A DNA stretch of 64,000 nucleotides from Syncephalis plumigaleata. Its lineage: Eukaryota; Zoopagomycota; Zoopagomycetes; Zoopagales; Piptocephalidaceae. Shown in pieces: positions 46,636 through 56,712 of this stretch. The stretch covers positions 2,790,001 to 2,854,000 of the forward strand of contig JAIXMF010000001.1 in NCBI GenBank assembly GCA_025201365.1, given 5' to 3'. Positions within the stretch are counted from its first letter, which is position 1. The number at the start of each line of letters is the position of its first letter. The notes under the pieces are model-generated. The model did no database searches, had not been told where the DNA came from, and worked only from the letters and a program-made list of their open reading frames with translations. Made by a program: the position numbers and the translations under genes.

Positions 46636-47751
46636 CAGGGGTTTTCCAACCAATTAGCGCAGTTAGTCTTTAGCATTTGCTCTTTATTAATAAATGATCT
46701 TGGACAATTGTTAACACCATTATTATCATCGTAGAAATGCCAATTAACACAGCATAATAATAATAACAATTCAGTATTAGTAATGAATCATTTATTGATA
46801 ACAATAACTATCATCATCAATTCTATAAGGTAGATGATACAAGTATACTAGTATAGTTGGATATTGCCATGTCATGTACTTACAAGTAGTAATAAACTAG
46901 TATGGTAGATAAGTTATGATCATAATGCTTACGATTGCTTGCGTAGAAAGCAACGAGTGAGCAAAGTGAATACACGATAAACAATGTAATAAACAAGCAG
47001 TAACTAGTAGAATGACTGACTTGTCACGAACGAGCAAGGAATGAGCAGGGAAGGGTGCATGAACACATATGCCAGCTTATTTGAAGAAGCAGTGTATGCT
47101 TGTAAGTAAATAGAGTATGTAGATGGCAGTAAACAAATGAAAATACAGATAAAAACATGACGTAAGGGTGGCATACAAACAGATGACGGAAAAGAGTGGT
47201 AAAAGTAAAAGGCGCATATTACAACGAGAGCAGTAAACGCTTAAACATTGATAAATAAGCAGGACAGTGATAGAAGACAAAGGACTAGAACGAACAATAA
47301 ACACTGCTTATTGGTATAGTAATAATAACGACAAGTGAGCATGTAGATAGGATAGAGCAAGAGGAAAACAAAGAGATAAATAAACGGCATAGAGATAGTA
47401 TGACGGAATAGCTGCTATTGGTAAGGTGTATGTTAAAGTGAAAGAGGAAGTAAGTAGAATGCGAATGACACGAAGAAGACGCGTATTACAGAGAGAGTAA
47501 ATAAATGAAGAAAACTAACATATAGTCAAGAGGAAGTAGACGCATATTGCTTACTGACGAGTGGAATGCAGCTAATACTAAGAAGACAGCATTAGTAAAG
47601 AAGTAAAGATAGAAAAAGCGAAGCAACAATGAAATGGATACTTAGAAATGGATTAGTAAATCATTAATGTCATTAGACACTAGTAACAAGCATGTCAATT
47701 ATTCGTAAAAACAAAAAAGACTAACTACGCAAATTGGTTGGAAAAGTCAGG
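46636..47751. mobile_element. TA-flanked TIR element, longer variant (1,116 bp)
   Basis: Ends CAGGGGTTTTCCAACCAATT and, inverted, CCTGACTTTTCCAACCAATT, flanked by TA at 46634-46635 and 47752-47753. The left 230 bp is the inverted equivalent of the right half of the 39.9 and 51.5 kb copies. The remaining roughly 880 bp is purine-rich on the plus strand and non-coding, without the Fanzor fragment; 46860-47225 of it matches the element at 58.2-58.6 kb in inverted orientation. So the family has at least two internal types sharing the same ends. Confidence 0.75.
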
Positions 47752-47802
47752 TAGTAAATAAAGCATGCAGTTTATTTAGTATTCAGATTTTTGAAAAATG
47801 TA

Positions 47803-48984
47803 TTAGTAGCCTGATTTGACATCACCATCTTTGCAATCAATGTCATTGCCATTACTAGTGGTGCTTCCACCCGAGTTGGTAGTAGATGGTGGGTTTTTAC
47901 CTTGACTGCCTCCAGAGCTAGTAGCTGGAGGGTTCGAGCCATGGCTGGTGGATGGTGGGCTCTGGACTTGACCGCCACCAGAGCTAGTAGCTGGTGGATG
48001 TGAACCATAACTAGTAGCTGGAGGGCTGTTATTAGTGCTTGGTGGTGAGTTTTTACCTTGACTGCCTCCCGAGCTGGTAGCTGGTGGGTTCAAGCCATGG
48101 TTGGTGGATGGTGGGCTGTTGTTGGTGCTTGGTGGTGAGTTTTTGCTTTGACCGCCTCCAGAGCTAGTAGCTGGAGGGTTCGAGCCATGGCTGGTGGATG
48201 GTGGGCTCTGGACTTGACCGCCACCAGAGCTAGTAGCTGGTGGATGTGAACCATAACTAGTAGCTGGAGGGCTGTTATTAGTGCTTGGTGGTGAGTTTTT
48301 ACCTTGACTGCCTCCCGAGCTGGTAGCTGGTGGGTTCAAGCCATGGTTGGTGGATGGTGGGCCGTTATTAGTGCTTGGTGGTGAGTTTTTGCCTTGACCG
48401 CCTCCAGAGCTGGTAGCTGGTGGGTTCAAGCCATGGTTGGTGGCTGGCGGGCTGTTGTTGGTGCTGGGTGGTGAGTTTTTGCTTTGACCGCCTCCAGAGC
48501 TAGTAGCTGGCGGGTTATTACTCGTGCTTGGTGGTGGACTCTGGACTTGACCGCCACCAGTAGTGGAAGTGGGCGGGGTAGATTTTCCAGGAGTAGTAGT
48601 TCCATAGCTTGTTGATGGGCTGCCGGTGGTGTTACCGCCAGAGCTATGCGTATGAGTTGCCGGAGTACCAGTTTGCTGACCTCCTCCATTAGTGGTATTG
48701 GTACCTGTACCATTACCGCTATTGTTGCCTGTATTTGTTGTGCTAGTATTGGGTGTATTAGGCTTGCCATCCGTACGTCCGCTGTCGCCGCTACCGTAGC
48801 CATCATAGCTACTCTGGCTTGATGCTTGTTTATTTCCACCAAGACTGAGACCAATCGAGGCTTCAATGCCGGAACCAGAGCCATTTCCCGATGACAAAAG
48901 ACCAAGCAAGGGCGCGGATTCTACATTATGCTCAAGCGCAGCAATGAGCATAGTAGTGGCGATAATAAGGAATGTAGCACGCAT
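47803..48984 (-). CDS. Secreted Ser/Pro/Asn/Gly-rich repetitive protein
   Basis: 393 aa, single exon, signal peptide MRATFLIIATTMLIAALEHN (cut probably near VES-AP). After a Gly/Ser-rich start the whole centre is built of variants of NPPATSSGGGQ, KNSPPSTNNSPP and STNHGL. The C-terminus leaves the repeat with DIDCKDGDVKSGY, holding the only cysteine. The composition suggests a disordered, heavily O-glycosylated cell-surface or matrix protein; no catalytic domain is present. A TATA box lies 143 bp upstream on the minus strand. The frame is intact, and because repeat units are near identical the true copy number may be mis-assembled. Confidence 0.8.
   Translation of the reverse strand: MRATFLIIATTMLIAALEHNVESAPLLGLLSSGNGSGSGIEASIGLSLGGNKQASSQSSYDGYGSGDSGRTDGKPNTPNTSTTNTGNNSGNGTGTNTTNGGGQQTGTPATHTHSSGGNTTGSPSTSYGTTTPGKSTPPTSTTGGGQVQSPPPSTSNNPPATSSGGGQSKNSPPSTNNSPPATNHGLNPPATSSGGGQGKNSPPSTNNGPPSTNHGLNPPATSSGGSQGKNSPPSTNNSPPATSYGSHPPATSSGGGQVQSPPSTSHGSNPPATSSGGGQSKNSPPSTNNSPPSTNHGLNPPATSSGGSQGKNSPPSTNNSPPATSYGSHPPATSSGGGQVQSPPSTSHGSNPPATSSGGSQGKNPPSTTNSGGSTTSNGNDIDCKDGDVKSGY
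47957..48448. repeat. 246-bp tandem repeat in the repetitive protein gene
   Basis: The block beginning GGGCTCTGGACTTGACCG at 47957 recurs at 48203 (246 bp, 82 codons) with almost no differences, while flanking units are more diverged. Each block is itself made of shorter 39-48 bp units. The recent near-identity points to unequal exchange or slippage. Confidence 0.85.
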
Positions 48985-50018
48985 ATTGATGATAATGGTG
49001 TTGATAGCGAGGATTTAGTAGTGAGTGAGTGTGAGTGTGAGTGTGCGATATAAAGTTGATGTGATCGGTAGTATTAGCTGTTGTTGATGTTGATTTAGCA
49101 TAACCATTCGTTGTAAATTTACGCTTTATTTATAAGCCTACGCGATAATGTAGACATGCGCATAACAATGACCTGTGTACATTGAGTGATAGGACACAAT
49201 GAAGGAAACGCGCTAAGTATACGACAATATCTGCCATTTATAATAGAGCTCTTTGTTTAATATGAAACATTAACAAAAAGAATTGTAGCTGTATCACGCT
49301 ATGCAACCATATGGAACAAAGCGATTAACGGAGACTAATTGTACATGGAACGTTTTATTGTCATGGCTGTGCAAGTGACTGAAAAAGCAAAAAGAATCAT
49401 TCGATGTTGCTTTGTTTAATGTAGAAACAATACAAATGAAGCCCGTTAACGCTGTATTACTTTCAAAGATGATACTAATGAATTATTAATAGATAGTAGC
49501 ATAATTAGGGTGAAGATTCAATGAACATGTGGATTCCATTGTATTCTTCAATCGTATTATGGAGGCATCATAAGCCATAATCAAAGGTGCATCAATTATC
49601 ATGTAGTAATACGATGCTTAGCACAGTAATGATGAAATCTGCAGGAAACAATTATACGCACACTCCTGCGCATCCCGTTAGATAATGTCCATTATATTCA
49701 GCGGATGACGATGTCTATTCTATCAGCGTAACGAAAGAAAACCGATATCATCATTATCTCATCAGTGAATTGGCTGAACAGTTCAAACTACGCAGTTACC
49801 CTTTTCTCATATTTGTCAAGCTTATACGCATGCACTTGAGCGCGTCCATGCACAACCACCATCGTATTCTGTAATAGCAGCGTTATTGATAGTAGCTGCA
49901 CCCCTTTGTTATTATTGTTGTTTATCTCATTATTCCCTTATTGTATACTAAAGTGGGTGCCCACTCATACGAGGTCCTCGAGTATTAAAACGCAGGTGAC
50001 GCGACACAACTAGTCCAG
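48985..50018. other. Divergent spacer, repetitive protein/glutaminyl cyclase
   Basis: About 1 kb with a (GAGT)n/(GTGA)n run at 49018-49042 and the repetitive-protein promoter; otherwise nothing recognisable. The right end presumably carries the glutaminyl cyclase promoter. Confidence 0.45.
49127..49134 (-). promoter_or_regulatory. TATA box of the repetitive secreted protein gene
   Basis: Reads TATAAATA on the minus strand, about 143 bp upstream of the ATG at 48984. Same TATA sequence as the LPMO gene. Confidence 0.55.
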
Positions 50019-51411
50019 ATGATTGTCTGGTATATAATGTGGCAAGCGATCATACGCTTCTTTTTCTTCTTCGCTGTCCTGCACTACGCATGGTCAGTCG
50101 ACGACTACTTGTATAAAGACACGCTAAATAAGAAAGGCGTGGAAAAGACGACACTCGAGTTGGAGCACGCTACAACGACTGGTACAGCGACGACTGATGC
50201 AATCAAGCCCACTCCTACGGTTGTTACGGATGCTGTACGTGAGGATAACTTGCGTACTATCGCTCAACTACCCGGTCTAGAGAAGCTGGCCGTACCCAAC
50301 GGTGCCTACTTGAAACCGTTCCTCGTGCCGCGACCGGTGGGTTCTAATGCTCACAAGGAGGTGCAAGCGTATATTCGTAGCACGTTCACCTCGCTAGGCT
50401 GGAAGGTGGATGAAGATCGATTCGACGATAAAACACCACTAGGCGTGAAGTCGTTCAATAACATTATTGTCACAAAATTTCCCGAGGCAACGCGTCAACT
50501 AGTGCTTGCCGCGCACTACGATAGTTTGTACTTTCCACCGCCTAATGATAACAAGTTTGTCGGGGCCACCGATTCCAGTGTACCCTGTGCCATGCTAGTG
50601 GACATTGCTACTAGTCTAAACAAACGGTTGGATAGCTTACGCGGCACTGGTCGTGGATTACAGATTATATTCTTTGATGGCGAGGAGGCATTCGTACAGT
50701 GGGGACCAAAAGATTCACTCTACGGCAGTCGGTAATTACACGATTAGATGAATGATATGTTTATTATTACTAACACAATGCTGCTATTGATAATGACTCG
50801 ACGTACATTATTGTAGACATTTAGCCGAGCAATGGAGTAAAACGTATCATCCAAGAGCACTCGCTAGTACAACACCACCTATATCCTACATAGAATCAAT
50901 TGAATTGTTTGTCTTGTTAGATCTGCTTGGTACGAAGGATCCAGTACTACGAAGCTTGCAACCGGCGACTAGCACACAATTCAATCGTATCTCTCAGTTG
51001 GAACGTCGTCTTGCGACACTCGGTCTACTGGGCACTAAGGGACAAGTAGTATCGGGTCCGATACCGAAAACAAACGATGCTGTCGAAGCTGCCGCAGAAA
51101 ATGACTATTACTTTCAGCCATCGAATGAATTTGATTTTCAAAGTCATATTCAGGATGATCATCTACCATTCTTACAGCGTAATGTTCCAATTATCCATCT
51201 TATACCACCTGTATTTCCTACTGTTTGGCATCAATTTACGGTAAGATACTGAATAGATTACTTGACTATGTGAAATTGTAATATATATATATATATATTT
51301 ATTATCGACTATTAGGACAATGCCAGTGCTTTGGACGAGACAACCATCCGTCATTTGACCGTTGTTATGCGCGTATTCGTAGCCGATTATCTTGGACTAG
51401 CACAGTTCTAG
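50019..51411 (+). CDS. Glutaminyl-peptide cyclotransferase (glutaminyl cyclase, M28-like)
   Basis: Zinc enzyme of the M28 fold that turns N-terminal Gln (or Glu) of secreted proteins into pyroglutamate in the secretory pathway. The N-terminus has a membrane/signal segment ([16 protein letters not shown]). Family motifs are in order: [12 protein letters not shown] (zinc Asp position), [26 protein letters not shown] followed by SLYGSRHLAE over an intron (50733-50815), [19 protein letters not shown] (Asp and catalytic-site residues), and FPTVWHQFT with the His ligand, then a last exon ending [18 protein letters not shown] at 51411. Length about 400 aa fits the family. Introns are GT-AG and frame is kept throughout. 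A possible second start is at 50037. Confidence 0.92.
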
Positions 51412-51469
51412 AAAGATATAGAGAGGAAACGTGTATATTCTGTGCCAATTGAACGTGGAAACCAATATA

Positions 51470-52044
51470 CAGTGTTTTTCCATCCAATTTGCGCAGTTAG
51501 CCTTTTGTTTTTATGAATAAATAATAGTTAACACTTACAAGGACTTCTGTATTTTAGACGATTGACGATAAAACCTGGTTAATTTGTTTTTTGATGTTTG
51601 TGTTCCTCTTGATCTTGTCCACCTTGATCTTGATCTTCATTTAGTGAATGTTTTGCGGATGTACCAGAATCAGGAGGAGAAACGGCACGTCGTTCAAATT
51701 GTGTTGGAATAAGGTTGTCCTCACGAACACTGTGGATAATCTGAATAAAATTCAAACATGCTGCCATATCCCGATTCCATAAACGATAATCAATAGCTAC
51801 TTGTAAATACATGACATGGCAATATCCAACTATACTAGTATACTTGTATTATCTACCTTATAGAATTGATGATGATAGTTATCGCTATCAATAAAGGATC
51901 CATTACTAATACTGAATTGTTATTATCTTGCTGTATCAATTGGCATTTCTACGCTAATAATGGTGATAACAATTGTGTAAATCTGTTTATTGGTAAACGA
52001 CAACGATTGAAGGCTAACATTGTAAATCGGTTAGAAAACTTCTG
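51470..52044. mobile_element. TA-flanked TIR element carrying Fanzor C-terminus (copy B, 575 bp)
   Basis: Same architecture and orientation as copy A at 39.9 kb: left end CAGTGTTTTTCCATCC, right end inverted CAGAAGTTTTCTAACC, TA at 51468-51469 and 52045-52046. It holds a minus-strand Fanzor-like C-terminal frame (51579-51812) and the shared non-coding right half. The right TIR is more decayed than the left. It sits 58 bp after the glutaminyl cyclase stop. Confidence 0.85.
51579..51812 (-). pseudogene. Fanzor-like (eukaryotic TnpB) C-terminal fragment, copy B
   Basis: Seventy-seven open codons: MYLQVAIDYRLWNRDMAACL, then NFIQIIHS, then a stretch containing IPTQFERRAVS and an Asp/Gln/Lys-rich tail. 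The third RuvC motif (LWNRDMAACLNF) is identical to copy A except next to it, while the tail has diverged, which suggests either past coding constraint or recent common origin. No catalytic domain besides this motif is present. Confidence 0.6.
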
Positions 52045-52080
52045 TATTTATTATTATTTATTAATGAACAATAGCTGTTG

Positions 52081-52200
52081 TTAGACGGCTCGTTTTTTGC
52101 TACTACCACGTTTATGACGTGGTACACTCGGTCGACTATCCACGCTAAATGCCTTGCGCATCCCTTGATATTGATGAATGAGCAATGTAGATGTTACCAT
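52081..52200 (-). CDS. Possible small basic ORF or last exon
   Basis: An open frame of 39 codons ending RHKRGSSKKRAV, with a possible splice acceptor (TTTATAG) directly upstream on the minus strand. It has a realistic basic C-terminus but no recognised family, and the region upstream on this strand is occupied by the plus-strand kinase-like gene. Could be a relic. Confidence 0.2.
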   Translation of the reverse strand: MVTSTLLIHQYQGMRKAFSVDSRPSVPRHKRGSSKKRAV

Positions 52201-52221
52201 CCCTATAAATAAAGTACTAGT

Positions 52222-53237
52222 ATTAGTATATTATCAAAGGATATAACTATCCATTTCTCCGGAAAGTACAAATTTGAACTGATGAAATTGAAGGACATGC
52301 TATTACTTCTCGGTATAGAAATGGAAGGAAGCTGGGTAATAGATATATCCATGTAGTATGGTATAAGGGAAACAGAAAATACGGAAATGCAAAGAGATTC
52401 TATGATGTAAGTTACGGCTATAATAATTGATATCATTGACTTACACTAACATCGGTGTTGTTATTATTCAGTATGTCGAGAGCATAGATGATCCGGAATA
52501 CAAGAGGAGATTAGATGCTGTTTTACTTAGGCGTATTGATAATGCTCAAACGGCAGATAAGGAGATAGGATGCTTTGTGCTTGATTTGCCTGACAACTAT
52601 GACTCTATGAAAAATCTCCTTAAGCAAACCCATACATTTGCCTTAGCCAAACATATACCGAACATGGTTGCTCGAGTAATGGAAGGTGCGTATATCAGTA
52701 GTAGCAATGGTTTGAATAATAACACTATTACTATTTAGCTGTTTCAACCCTTAATGAAGTAGGTGTTACCTGTAGTAGCATTGGAATAGATCGTAAGTCA
52801 TTGCTATTAGTATATAAATGAATCTAACCAATATCATTATAGACCTTATGGTTGCTGCTGATAGTACAGGACTTGTATATGGCATCAAGCTTATTAATTT
52901 TGGGCGTGTAGTTATTCATGAGGATTTCAGAAGATTAGTAAAGGCCAATGCTGGTTTGCCCCTATCGCCTAGACTGGCGACAATCTATACTTCTTTCGTG
53001 CATGATGTCAAAGGAACTGGTGATTTGATCAGCAAACTATTCACGACTTACAATGGCATACTAAGCAAGGACTTTACGCATGACCCTCTCCCTCCACCTA
53101 GTCAGTTGGAACAATACGAATTACAGCAAGAAACCTTAGAAGTACTGAGATATTCAATGCTAAATGCTACACCTCCTAACATGGTGCTGAACTTTATGGT
53201 TACTGATGAATATAGTACAATTAATGCGCAAGTATGA
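52222..53237 (+). CDS. Second kinase-like protein with degenerate motifs (pseudokinase)
   Basis: No ATG can be fixed; the open frame starts near 52222 after a possible acceptor. First exon includes GHAITSRYRNGRKLGNRYIH and ends before GTAAGT at about 52408. After the intron comes YVESIDDPEYKRRLDAVLLR, a hinge-like GCFVLDLPDNYDSM, and the helix HIPNMVARVMEAVSTLNEVG. The catalytic-loop position reads VTCSSIGIDHLMVAAD (across a 46-nt intron) in place of HRDIKPEN, and the DFG position reads IKLINFGRV. So both the HRD Asp and DFG Asp are replaced. Downstream sequence has no clear APE. One frame change near 52280 fits a missing A. It resembles the 27.4 kb gene in plan, so the two may belong to one lineage-specific family. 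Confidence 0.5.
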
Positions 53238-53514
53238 TCATTTATAGGGATTTCATTCAGCATACGTAGAATTCAATCAATAAAGCTTTCTTATATCTCC
53301 CTCTCTTCTTCTAAGCATACTGTCAATAGATATAATGTTTTATTTGGAATGTTAATAAAGTATCATATTTATAAGCATACGATGTTCAATGTATAACACT
53401 AGGATACTGTATACGCAGTCATATAATGAACACGATTAATAGCGGCTATAAGGCGAATGTACTATAGAGAGCATTAATTACGTACACAGACACTAATATT
53501 ATATATTGACTTCA
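53238..53514. other. Short spacer after pseudokinase 2
   Basis: AT-rich, with an AATAAAG polyadenylation-like site at 53279. Nothing else seen. Confidence 0.35.
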
Positions 53515-53597
53515 ATAATAATGATAATGGTGCTAATAAATGCGCAAGATTATTTATCAATAAAGAGCAACAGTGTTAATCGGTTGGAAAAACCCTG
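53515..53597. mobile_element. End fragment of the TA-flanked TIR family
   Basis: About 80 bp matching the right terminus of copies A and B, ending GGTTGGAAAAACCCTG followed by TA. The rest of the element is missing or unrecognisable. Confidence 0.6.
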
Positions 53598-54730
53598 TAA
53601 TAGCATGCTAATGATCAATGAATGGATGTACTAATGTCATTATTACCGTCTATTAGTGTCATGTTAGCTATTGATATATACTATGCAAATAAAGATATAG
53701 CCATCATATAGGACTTCCTCGGCACATATACAACGTGCAATACAATGTCAGACAGTACCACTACAAATACAAAGTGCTAAGCGACGCAATGGGTAGTAGT
53801 TAGCGCGGATATTATGTATGTACGCGTACTTTCACAACGCACGAGCAGAAGGCGTAGTGTTCGTTACGTATACATGTCACAATTAGATGAACAAACAGCA
53901 CTGGCTAGTAATTAACACGAGTACCGCGTACTTGCATATATGTATAAAGCACGAGTAAGTAATACAAAGCAGCGAGTGGAGACATTGTATGCTGGCAAGC
54001 AAGCGTGGTGCCTAATGCATAGCGCGAGTGTTACGTATGCGTACGTGTCCCCATATACTACAAGCAATGATCAGCAAGTCAACGTGAATAAAGTGATACA
54101 ACGCGGCAAGCAAACGACGTGAATAAAGGACACGACATGAAATAATAGAAATACACGAGTGAGGGCAAGGGAGTGTCGCAAGCAAGTAGACAAGGGAGCA
54201 AGAAAGAGTGAACTGAATAGAGGATAGACCAGTATGAAAGACCCAGTGGGATATATGCCACGTTGATCGACAACGAATAAAGAACCAAATACTACACAGC
54301 GTGAAGAGCAACGTGTGCTTATGACAGAGTATACAGATTGGAGTGAGGCTGCCGACGAGTAGCGATACAAAATACGAGTACGCGACATACAATCAACGTA
54401 TTCGACAAGTAGTCAGTGGCAAAGCGGCAGACTAGACGGGAACAAGACGACCGACCGAGAACAACACAAAGACAAGTAGTATACGCTTGCAGCTAAGCGT
54501 AGCCTGTATATGACTGTAACGAAGGTGGAGTAAGAGGAAAAGCATGAGTTGTAGTGGTGTATGTGTGGTCAGAAGACGAATAAAAGAATAAAAAGCAATA
54601 AACGAGAGAGTGTGTGTGTGCATTAGCGTGCATTATGTATTGATTGATAGGGATACAAACAACGAGTAACCATTAATGTTTGAAGGAACAACTTTATTAT
54701 GTTCACTAAAGTAAAACTCAATTCATGAGT
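53598..54730. other. Purine-rich spacer, no gene
   Basis: About 1.1 kb. From about 53900 to 54620 the plus strand is purine-rich with many GAGTA/CAAGCAA motifs, giving long but featureless hydrophobic frames on the minus strand. Composition resembles the interior of the element at 46.6-47.75 kb, so it may be an older relative. Confidence 0.45.
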
Positions 54731-56154
54731 TTACATCTCCCAGAGGGAGAGGGGCTTGTTGGGCGCACTGGTAGCAATCACTTTGCCATCTGGCGAGGTG
54801 GCCAGATATGAGACACCATTGTCGTGTCCAGTTGCCATGCTGATTAAGTCCAGATCAGCATGACGTCCAATACGGTCACCCATCTCAGTGACAACGTCCG
54901 GTTGCATCAGCTCTGGATACTCCCAAAGCCGTATATCCCCCTCCTCGCATATATGTGTTGATAAGATGCCGCGGTTATGCGGTAACCAGGCCAAGTTGCT
55001 TACTTTAGAATTTGTTTCAACTGAGCTATAAATATAACCATCCGTTATGTTCCATAATCGAATTTTACCATCTCTCGAGTTACTACCGACTACTAGTAAG
55101 TCATCACGATGTGGTGACCAAGCGGCAGCTTTGATTGCATCACAACCATTATTCAAGTGACGAATAGGAAACGTCGAATATTTGTCCCAAAGCAATAAGT
55201 GGCCATTCATACTACCGCTAACTTGATAGGTATTTGCACGATTCCAGTGCAAACAACATACATCAGATGTATGCTCGAGGTACCGTTCTTCCTCAATATC
55301 GGGAGCTCTTATATCCCGCCGCATGATTCTTCCGCCATTTTTGCCACGTTCGCCTGAGTCTAGCACTGAGCCACACCATGTCATAGCGTATATTGGGTGC
55401 CCTGATCTGCCGTATGTACGCAGCACTCGCTCTTGATTTACGTCCCATACGTTAATAGTACCATTGGCTGTTGCAACAGCCAAGTATGGTCTCTACATAA
55501 AAGGAAAGTAAATGGATTAATAAATTTTGGTACAATTGACTAGAAGTGATTGCCACTTACTTCCTTCATCCAGCTTACACATGTAATTGGATTGTTTGCG
55601 CTTATATCATCCAATTTTATATCAGCACCGGTGGTAGTGTTCACTACGGTTAAGTGCTCGTTTGTTCCGACTGCTAACAAATTGATTGGTGACCAATCAA
55701 TAGGATTAGAATAAAGGTGTTGAACTATGCTTGTTGCGTACGCTGGTGCGGTTAATTGTGATAAAAGACGTTCCACCGATCCATGAGTTTGTCGTTCCGT
55801 ATCAAATCTATACGGTTTAATTATACTAGATATTGTCGCCAACATTCTAGAGAAGTCACTTCGGTGGAATTGTGATGATGGCGGTGACGATGCCGCTATA
55901 TGTTGAAAATCATTATCTTCTAATAACGTCGTTTCGTCGAATGTTGGCTCTGTGTTGGTGGTGGTAGTGGTGGTAGTGGTAGTAGTAGTGGTGCCAGTGC
56001 TGGTAGTGGTAGCAGTAGTGGTGGTAGTGGTAGTGCCAGCGGTAGCAGTAGTGGTAGTAGTAGTGGTAGATGTTGCTGCTCTGTCACTCCGTAATCGGCG
56101 TGCCATAGCTCGGGTGACTACTCCACTATGGCTGCTAAGATTTGAAGTAGTCAT
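54731..56154 (-). CDS. Cdc20/Fizzy-family WD40 protein, divergent
   Basis: Activator-like subunit of the anaphase-promoting complex by homology. Start MTTSNLSSHSGVVTR at 56154, then an almost pure Thr tract (55950-56070). The WD40 propeller begins LYSNPIDWSPINLLAVGTNE and continues, over one intron (about 55493-55559), with PYLAVATANGTINVWDVN, TSDVCCLHWNRANTYQVSGS, IKAAAWSPHRDDLLVVGSNS, VSNLAWLPHNRGILSTHICE, IRLWEYPEL and SYLATSPDGKVIATSAPNKP, ending LSLWEM. That order is the Cdc20/Cdh1 pattern. However, I see no C-box (DR(F/Y)IPxR), no KEN or CRY box, and no C-terminal Ile-Arg tail, all of which help normal activators dock on the APC/C. It could be a meiosis-type activator or one with another role. 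Confidence 0.8.
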
Positions 56155-56577
56155 ACTGTTTACCGCTAATATGAAATATACAGTGTATAAACAGGAAGAT
56201 TTAAGGACGCAAAGCTTAAAACTTGAGAAAGCTGCGACTTCTAGACCGATAGCAAACAACGCGTGTCTCGATCAGCGGTAGCAAGTACAAACTGCTATTG
56301 CAGTAGTAGCAGCAGTAGAAACACGTAATCGCTAAGATATAAAGTGAACAGAGGTTATTGACGAAGGTTATGGAGGATATACAGGAAAGGAAAAGTACTG
56401 CGCTCATAATATTTACAAAGCGAGCGAGAAGAATAGAAGAATAAACGTAATGGACAATATCGCAAAGATGTATACAAAATATACGATGTTAAGGAAAGGT
56501 AGTTCGAGTATATGTTTTGCAAAGCGGATAGCATTCGTATACTACACGGTATGCTTTGTATTGTATTTTTATATTTG
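56155..56577. other. Upstream region of the Cdc20-like gene
   Basis: About 420 bp, AT-rich, minus-strand promoter for the Cdc20-like gene expected here. No motif stands out. Confidence 0.35.
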
Positions 56578-56712
56578 CTTATTGCTACTTGCAAGTACAT
56601 CGCATGTGAACATCAAACCATACTGATACGCTTGTATCGTCACGAATGCTATAAGGTAGACGATTGCTATCGCTATCACTGAAACATTTATTACCAAATA
56701 CTGAAGTTTGTA
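56578..56712. mobile_element. Diverged internal fragment of the TIR family
   Basis: GCTACTTGCAAGTACATCGC to TACTGAAG resembles the interior of the other copies (from the intron-like GTAGAT...ACAAGTAG segment rightwards) with many substitutions. No terminus is recognisable. An old copy. Confidence 0.45.

Noticed and set aside
47957-48550. A CRISPR-like array
   Set aside because: The repeats are in frame within a secreted Ser/Pro/Gly protein, units vary in length and there are no unique spacers; it is a coding minisatellite.
54012-54392. A 126-codon hydrophobic minus-strand frame suggesting a membrane protein
   Set aside because: It is the complement of a purine-rich simple-sequence region; similar frames are open in other registers and no start, intron or family signal exists.
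55952-56281. Valine-rich plus-strand frame
   Set aside because: It is the antisense of the poly-Thr tract of the Cdc20-like gene.
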